Assembly: GCA_934272745.1 (NCBI GenBank) | Contig: CAKQSI010000060.1 | Span: forward strand, 1 to 8,093 | Source of the DNA: an uncultured Clostridia bacterium | GTDB taxonomy: Bacteria; Bacillota; Clostridia; Christensenellales; Borkfalkiaceae | Reading direction: 5' to 3' | DNA: 8,093 nt | Part shown: piece after piece, positions 4,226-8,093 of the stretch | How the letters are laid out: every line of letters starts with the position of its first letter | Position numbering within the stretch: position 1 is the stretch's first letter | Translations under genes and position numbers: made by a program | The notes under the pieces: model-generated | Told to the model about the DNA's origin: nothing | Databases searched by the model: none | Seen by the model: the letters and a program-made list of their open reading frames with translations, nothing else

Positions 4226-6130
4226 TTAGAACAGGCGAATCTGCTCTTTCGTGTTGACCACGCCGAATTCGTCCGTATCCAACTTTAATTTTACTTCGTC
4301 CGCGCCGAAATTTTTATCGACGCCGACAATAATTCTTTCTTCTCCTATGGAGCATTCCGCAAACTTTTCTCTGTCGTAGTCAAAAACCTTTTCTACCTTT
4401 GCGGGAATCCCGTCCTCCGCTACGTGCACCTGATAAGGATTGAAATTAAAGGACAGATTTTTGCCGAAAATGGATTTCCCCGCCGTCTTTACGATGCGGA
4501 TCGCCTCGTCTTTTTTGCAGACGAAAGAATGGTCGGCAATGACGAATTCGCAATAAATTTCTTTTCTCTTTTTCTCGGTTCCGTTTTCCGCCTTATACGT
4601 CTTGACGACGTCGTGCTTCACGATCTTTCCAGCAAGAGAATTGTTCATATCGAGCGGTTTTACAACCTCTTCCCCGTCCTTGATAAACGTACAGAATTTC
4701 AGGTCTACGGAAATATGCACCGTATCGCCGCCCTGCAACTTCTTTTCCCCGCAGGAAACGAACAACGGGAAGCCTTCGGCGCTCAGTTCCGCCATATGCG
4801 TACCGTCGATTTCTTCCGTTTTGACTACCGTTGCGGAAATATTTCCCGTAAGATCAATGGATTTTGCGGGAATTTTCATTAAATACGCGCCGTCCGGAAG
4901 AGAAATTGCAGGAGGCAATTTCTCCTTCGCGCCCAAAAACCGCAGCACTCCCTTTTCTACCGACGCGTCCACGTACATATATTCGGGCATTCTGGGAGAA
5001 ACCGTCCTTTCGGTTTCCGCGTCGAACACGCGCACGTGGTGCAGATTGAGCGAAATATCGATAATTTCGTCCATTTTGCCCGCAAACTGCGGAGGCGCCT
5101 TCATGACGAGTTTTACCGTTCCGTCGGAAACGGTATCTTTCTCGTCAAGACTGAAATCCGCATATACCTGACTGTCGATACCGAGATCTTCCACGTGCGA
5201 AATGCGGCATTTTGCTTTGCATTCATACTTATCGGGATCCACGGAAATATGCTCGGAACGAATGCCCAGCACCACTTTTTTGTCGCCGGTAAGATAGGTT
5301 CGGTCGGTTTTGGTAAAGAACGAATACGGCACGCGGAATACAACGTCCGTACCGAGCAGTTTTACTTCTACGACGCCGTCCGACAATTTTAACGTCGCGT
5401 CGAAAAAGTTCATCTGCGGCGTGCCGATAAATCCTGCGACGAATTTATTGCAGGGATAACTGTAAAGGTTTCTCGGCGTATCGATCTGCTGCACGAAACC
5501 GTCTTTCATAACGACGATCCGGGTACCCATGGTCATGGCTTCCACCTGATCGTGCGTAACGTAAATAAACGTGGTCTGCAATTTGCGGTGCAACTTGGAA
5601 ATTTCGGTACGCATGGTGGTACGGAGTTTTGCGTCGAGGTTGCTCAGCGGTTCGTCGAGAAGGAAAACTTTCGGTTCCCGGACGATGGCGCGCCCCAGCG
5701 CGACGCGCTGCCGCTGCCCGCCGGACATGGCTTTGGGCTTTCTGTCCAGATATTCGGTAATGCCGAGAATATTTGCCGCTTCTTTTACACGGCGGTCGAT
5801 TTCCTCTTTCGGCATTTTGCGCATTTTCAGTCCGAACGCCATGTTGTTGTACACCGTCATATGCGGATATAAAGCGTAGTTCTGGAAAACCATGGCAATG
5901 TCCCGATCTTTCGGTTCCATGTCGTTTACCACGGTATCCCCGATCTTAAGTTCTCCGGAAGTAATATCTTCCAGCCCCGCGATCATGCGGAGCGTAGTCG
6001 ATTTTCCGCAACCGGAAGGTCCCACGAAAACGATAAATTCTTTATCCTGAATTTCCATCGTGAAATCGTTTACCGCTTTCACGCCGTTGGGATACATCTT
6101 GTAAATATGACTTAATGTAAGACTTGCCAT
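4226..6130 (-). CDS. CUT1-type sugar ABC importer ATPase (MsmX/UgpC-like) with long C-terminal extension
   Basis: A 634-residue ATPase that powers a carbohydrate importer from the cytoplasmic face. Walker A is GPSGCGKST (37-45), the Q-loop glutamine is Q83 in VFQNYALYPHMTV, the signature is MSGGQRQRVALGRA (135-148), Walker B is VFLLDEP (155-161) and the switch histidine is H193 in VTHDQ. The regulatory TOBE-like part follows, with GIRSEHISV at 289-297, and the usual family end NLHHVRVFD falls at about 362-370. Family members normally stop there, near 365-370 residues. This one continues for about 260 residues in beta-rich modules, for example ATVVKTEEIDG (433-443) and GKIVKHDVVKTY (501-512), that look like extra OB/TOBE-type folds. 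The start is set by AAAGGAGG at 6136-6143, five bases before ATG at 6130; an upstream in-frame ATG at 6427 is rejected. No permease or binding-protein gene is adjacent, so it may serve importers encoded elsewhere, as MsmX does. Confidence 0.95.
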   Translation of the reverse strand: MASLTLSHIYKMYPNGVKAVNDFTMEIQDKEFIVFVGPSGCGKSTTLRMIAGLEDITSGELKIGDTVVNDMEPKDRDIAMVFQNYALYPHMTVYNNMAFGLKMRKMPKEEIDRRVKEAANILGITEYLDRKPKAMSGGQRQRVALGRAIVREPKVFLLDEPLSNLDAKLRTTMRTEISKLHRKLQTTFIYVTHDQVEAMTMGTRIVVMKDGFVQQIDTPRNLYSYPCNKFVAGFIGTPQMNFFDATLKLSDGVVEVKLLGTDVVFRVPYSFFTKTDRTYLTGDKKVVLGIRSEHISVDPDKYECKAKCRISHVEDLGIDSQVYADFSLDEKDTVSDGTVKLVMKAPPQFAGKMDEIIDISLNLHHVRVFDAETERTVSPRMPEYMYVDASVEKGVLRFLGAKEKLPPAISLPDGAYLMKIPAKSIDLTGNISATVVKTEEIDGTHMAELSAEGFPLFVSCGEKKLQGGDTVHISVDLKFCTFIKDGEEVVKPLDMNNSLAGKIVKHDVVKTYKAENGTEKKRKEIYCEFVIADHSFVCKKDEAIRIVKTAGKSIFGKNLSFNFNPYQVHVAEDGIPAKVEKVFDYDREKFAECSIGEERIIVGVDKNFGADEVKLKLDTDEFGVVNTKEQIRLF

Positions 6131-6135
6131 AAAGT

Positions 6136-6143
6136 CCTCCTTT
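6136..6143 (-). promoter_or_regulatory. Ribosome binding site deciding the ATPase start
   Basis: On the minus strand AAAGGAGG is followed by five bases (ACTTT) and ATG at 6130-6128. This near-perfect anti-16S match fixes the start at MASLTLSHIY, the conserved N-terminus of the ATPase family. It excludes the Lys/Arg-rich 99-residue upstream extension. Confidence 0.92.
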
Positions 6144-6148
6144 CCTTT

Positions 6149-6345
6149 TGCCGCACGAAATTTTTTCGCCGCGCTATGCTTATCCGCACGAAGTTTTCCG
6201 CCGTGCAACTCTCGTTTTCCGCCGCGGTTCGCCCGCCCGCGCAAAGTTTCTTCCGCGCGATTTTTCCTGAATTTTTCCGCGCGACCTTTTATCGCGCGCA
6301 GTTTTCCGTTGGACGATTTTTTACCACACGAAGTTTTCCACCGTC
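6149..6345 (-). repeat. Degenerate about 30-nt repeats in the DUF4838-ATPase gap
   Basis: Read on the minus strand, the 190-nt gap and the last codons of the DUF4838 gene are built from variants of GCGGAAAACTTCGTGCGG. Clear copies lie at 6328-6341 (coding, ...ENFVW stop), 6184-6200 and 6151-6168. More decayed GCGGAAAA-type copies lie around 6212-6222, 6250-6283 and 6300-6310. Spacing is irregular but often near 30 nt. The units are rich in CGCGCG and AAAAA blocks. The stretch holds no convincing gene or intrinsic terminator, so transcription probably runs through it into the ATPase gene. Confidence 0.6.
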
Positions 6346-8093
6346 CGTCCCTCGCTGACGTATCTGCCGCCGAGCGCCGCAAACGAGTCGATAAACTGCG
6401 TGCGATACGTTTCGTTTTGTTTTGCAAGCATAAACAGCGGCACCAGCCTCAGCGCGTCGATTCTTTGGGCGTATTCCGCAGAAGAAGCGGCTTTCGCCTG
6501 TTCCAACAGTTCGGTTTGCGAAAGATAAAAACTGTCCGGAATGGTGCCGTATACCTTGCCCATGCCGTTGCTTCCCGTCCCGGAACCCGAAAATTTTTTT
6601 GCATATTCTTCATCGAACGCGTCGTAATAACGCTTTACTTTTTCGTACGCGTCTTCGCCATAATATCGCAGCAAAAATTCGTCGCGCAAGTCGGTTACGT
6701 CCGCGTCCGGATTCCAGATCAGTTTTGACATCACGTACGCGTCCAGATACTGATCGGCGTGAATTCTTTCGTTATAAACGCCCTGAATAAACACATACTC
6801 CACGCCGCATTCTTTCATCAAAGAAAGATTGTCTTTCATATGAGCGAGCGCGCCCGTATAAGCAAAATAGTTATCGAAATCGGGCGTATACGTCCAGGAA
6901 AAGAGATTGGACGTCACTTTTGCCCAGTTTTCGTAAATATCCGCCGAAGGCAGGTGCCCCAGCGAGGCGTTGATATCAAACACCCTGCCGTTTTCTCTTT
7001 GCAGCAAAGGCTGGCGGGCGCTGCTGAGCGCCAGATATCGATCCATAACGATGGGTGCGATTCTTACCCAAAGATGCTCTTTATCCGGCACGCAGGTAGG
7101 ATCGATCGTCCCGTTTATAACGGGCGGAATGAGATTGTATTGATAGGCGAACATCACCAGCCGATAATTTTTATTCCGCACGGCGGAGGACGGACAGGTT
7201 TCCAGTTCCCGGAGAATCGCATTCCAAAAGCGGATAGAAATGCCGCTTCTGTTATAAATTTTCGTTGCCGCCACGCAGTCGTCGCACGGGCAATATTCGT
7301 TGGTATCCGCCTGCCCGACGGACAGCCAGAAGTTGTCCTTGTCGGTATTTGCCAACAGGTCGTACAGGGCGGCGTACATTGCCTCGGCAGCGGTGTCGAT
7401 TGCGGGGGTCGAACGATCAATCTCTCCCGACGACGTAATCCCGTCGGTATAACACACGTCAATGATATTGCCGTTATAAGTAAAGAACATGGTAGAAGCA
7501 TGCGCCGCGTATTTTGCGGGATTTACAAATGCAAGCGTGTTATGCGCCGTGCCGATTCCCCTTCCCGCGTCGGTATACCAGGTGAAACCGGAGCCCCCCG
7601 CGGAGGCGGAAGGCGCGTAGTCGCCGTTAAACCGCAGATGCCGCGTATATTCGATATCCGCCGTCTGCGACGGGTAATAGGTTGCGGAATTCAGATACTG
7701 CCGGTACGCAAATTGCGGAGCGAACAGGCTGCTTTGCGATAAAATGCGGGCAGAATCCATTTTCGGGACGTAAATTACTTCCGGCGCAAGGAAACGTACC
7801 CCGAGATAATCCTCCGCAAACTGATCGGCAGCATACAGCACGCTGTTTTCGTTGTTTCCGACCAGACAAACGGTATAACGGTCGGTGACGAACGCAAACG
7901 AATCCGCCGCCGAAAGCGCGCCGAAAATCACTTCTTCCGCCGACACGGTATTACCGTCTAAACGGAAATGTTCCAAAGATTGAAAAACCTGCGTCGTGCC
8001 GAGCGAAATGACTTTGGAAGTCTTGTATTCGTAGTCCCGATACGCCTCGTCGGAAAGAACGGGGACTTTCACCCCAAAAACCCGGAAAAGATA
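6321..8093 (-). CDS. DUF4838-family protein (glycoside-hydrolase-like), 5' end outside the window
   Basis: At least 590 residues of one frame, open to the right edge. In the numbering that starts at the codon ending at 8072, residues 66-104 (YTVCLVGNNENSVLYAADQFAEDYLGVRFLAPEVIYVP) match the small alpha/beta domain that precedes the catalytic barrel in GH67/GH20-like enzymes. The segment GIGTAHNTLAFVNPAKY (172-188), the strand FWLSVGQAD (248-256) and the cysteine motif YCPCDDC (260-266) are typical of DUF4838 proteins. The rest fits a TIM barrel with a helical tail. The family's reaction is not established; an exo-acting glycosidase on complex glycans is inference. The codon at 8070-8072 is GTG with no spaced Shine-Dalgarno, and the frame continues upstream as YLFRVFG, so the true N-terminus, possibly with a signal peptide, lies beyond the edge. 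The stop is followed at 190 nt by the ABC ATPase gene in the same orientation. Confidence 0.85.
   Translation of the reverse strand, partial: YLFRVFGVKVPVLSDEAYRDYEYKTSKVISLGTTQVFQSLEHFRLDGNTVSAEEVIFGALSAADSFAFVTDRYTVCLVGNNENSVLYAADQFAEDYLGVRFLAPEVIYVPKMDSARILSQSSLFAPQFAYRQYLNSATYYPSQTADIEYTRHLRFNGDYAPSASAGGSGFTWYTDAGRGIGTAHNTLAFVNPAKYAAHASTMFFTYNGNIIDVCYTDGITSSGEIDRSTPAIDTAAEAMYAALYDLLANTDKDNFWLSVGQADTNEYCPCDDCVAATKIYNRSGISIRFWNAILRELETCPSSAVRNKNYRLVMFAYQYNLIPPVINGTIDPTCVPDKEHLWVRIAPIVMDRYLALSSARQPLLQRENGRVFDINASLGHLPSADIYENWAKVTSNLFSWTYTPDFDNYFAYTGALAHMKDNLSLMKECGVEYVFIQGVYNERIHADQYLDAYVMSKLIWNPDADVTDLRDEFLLRYYGEDAYEKVKRYYDAFDEEYAKKFSGSGTGSNGMGKVYGTIPDSFYLSQTELLEQAKAASSAEYAQRIDALRLVPLFMLAKQNETYRTQFIDSFAALGGRYVSEGRTVENFVW

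Noticed and set aside
6131..6427. Upstream in-frame start that would lengthen the ATPase by 99 residues to 733
   Set aside because: The extension is a Lys/Arg-rich low-complexity product of the intergenic repeats and overlaps the end of the DUF4838 gene. The strong ribosome binding site and the family-typical N-terminus mark 6130 as the start.
6759..7742. 327-residue plus-strand reading frame
   Set aside because: It is antisense to the DUF4838 gene, lacks a ribosome binding site and recognisable domains, and reads as a shadow of the real coding frame.
8070..8072. GTG as the true start of the DUF4838 protein
   Set aside because: No properly spaced Shine-Dalgarno sequence precedes it, and the frame stays open to the window edge, so the gene is better treated as partial.

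Overview
The window looks like a chromosomal segment of a low-to-moderate GC Clostridia-type Firmicute, probably an uncultured gut lineage. Supporting this are strong AGGAGG-type ribosome binding sites, consensus sigma-A promoters, a tRNA-Arg(CCU) with encoded CCA, a GH20 hexosaminidase resembling pneumococcal GH20C, and an MsmX/UgpC-type sugar ABC ATPase. The lineage call is inference from family recognition. No phage, transposase or CRISPR genes are visible.

Left part (1-1620): the C-terminal end of an unidentified plus-strand gene (2-88) is followed at once by a perfect 19-bp hairpin. About 540 bases without a gene follow. They hold a 21-nt tandem duplication, an array of about eight decayed palindromic units with a period near 35 nt, and a second long perfect hairpin. 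The minus-strand gene 631-1431 encodes an uncharacterised multi-pass membrane protein with its own clear promoter (1478-1506).

Middle (1590-2480): a fully consensus plus-strand promoter (TTGACA-17-TATAAT) starts a transcript predicted to run about 420 nt. It first crosses a foldable leader, then a tRNA-Arg(CCU)-like 5' half that lacks the 3' half, then a complete tRNA-Arg(CCU), and ends at a strong intrinsic terminator. No usable promoter lies directly in front of the intact tRNA, so all of this is probably co-transcribed. The 2049-2483 interval has no gene but contains a possible small-RNA unit and a bidirectional terminator.

Right part (2484-8093): three minus-strand genes read right to left. 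They are a DUF4838-family protein whose N-terminus lies outside the window, an ABC sugar-importer ATPase with an unusual C-terminal extension of about 260 residues, and a cytoplasmic GH20C-like beta-N-acetylhexosaminidase. A plausible combined role is uptake and intracellular trimming of N-acetylhexosamine-containing glycans. The ATPase would power one or more CUT1-type importers encoded elsewhere, and the GH20 would release terminal GlcNAc/GalNAc inside the cell. The 190-nt gap before the ATPase is filled with degenerate repeats, one of which forms the 3' end of the DUF4838 gene.
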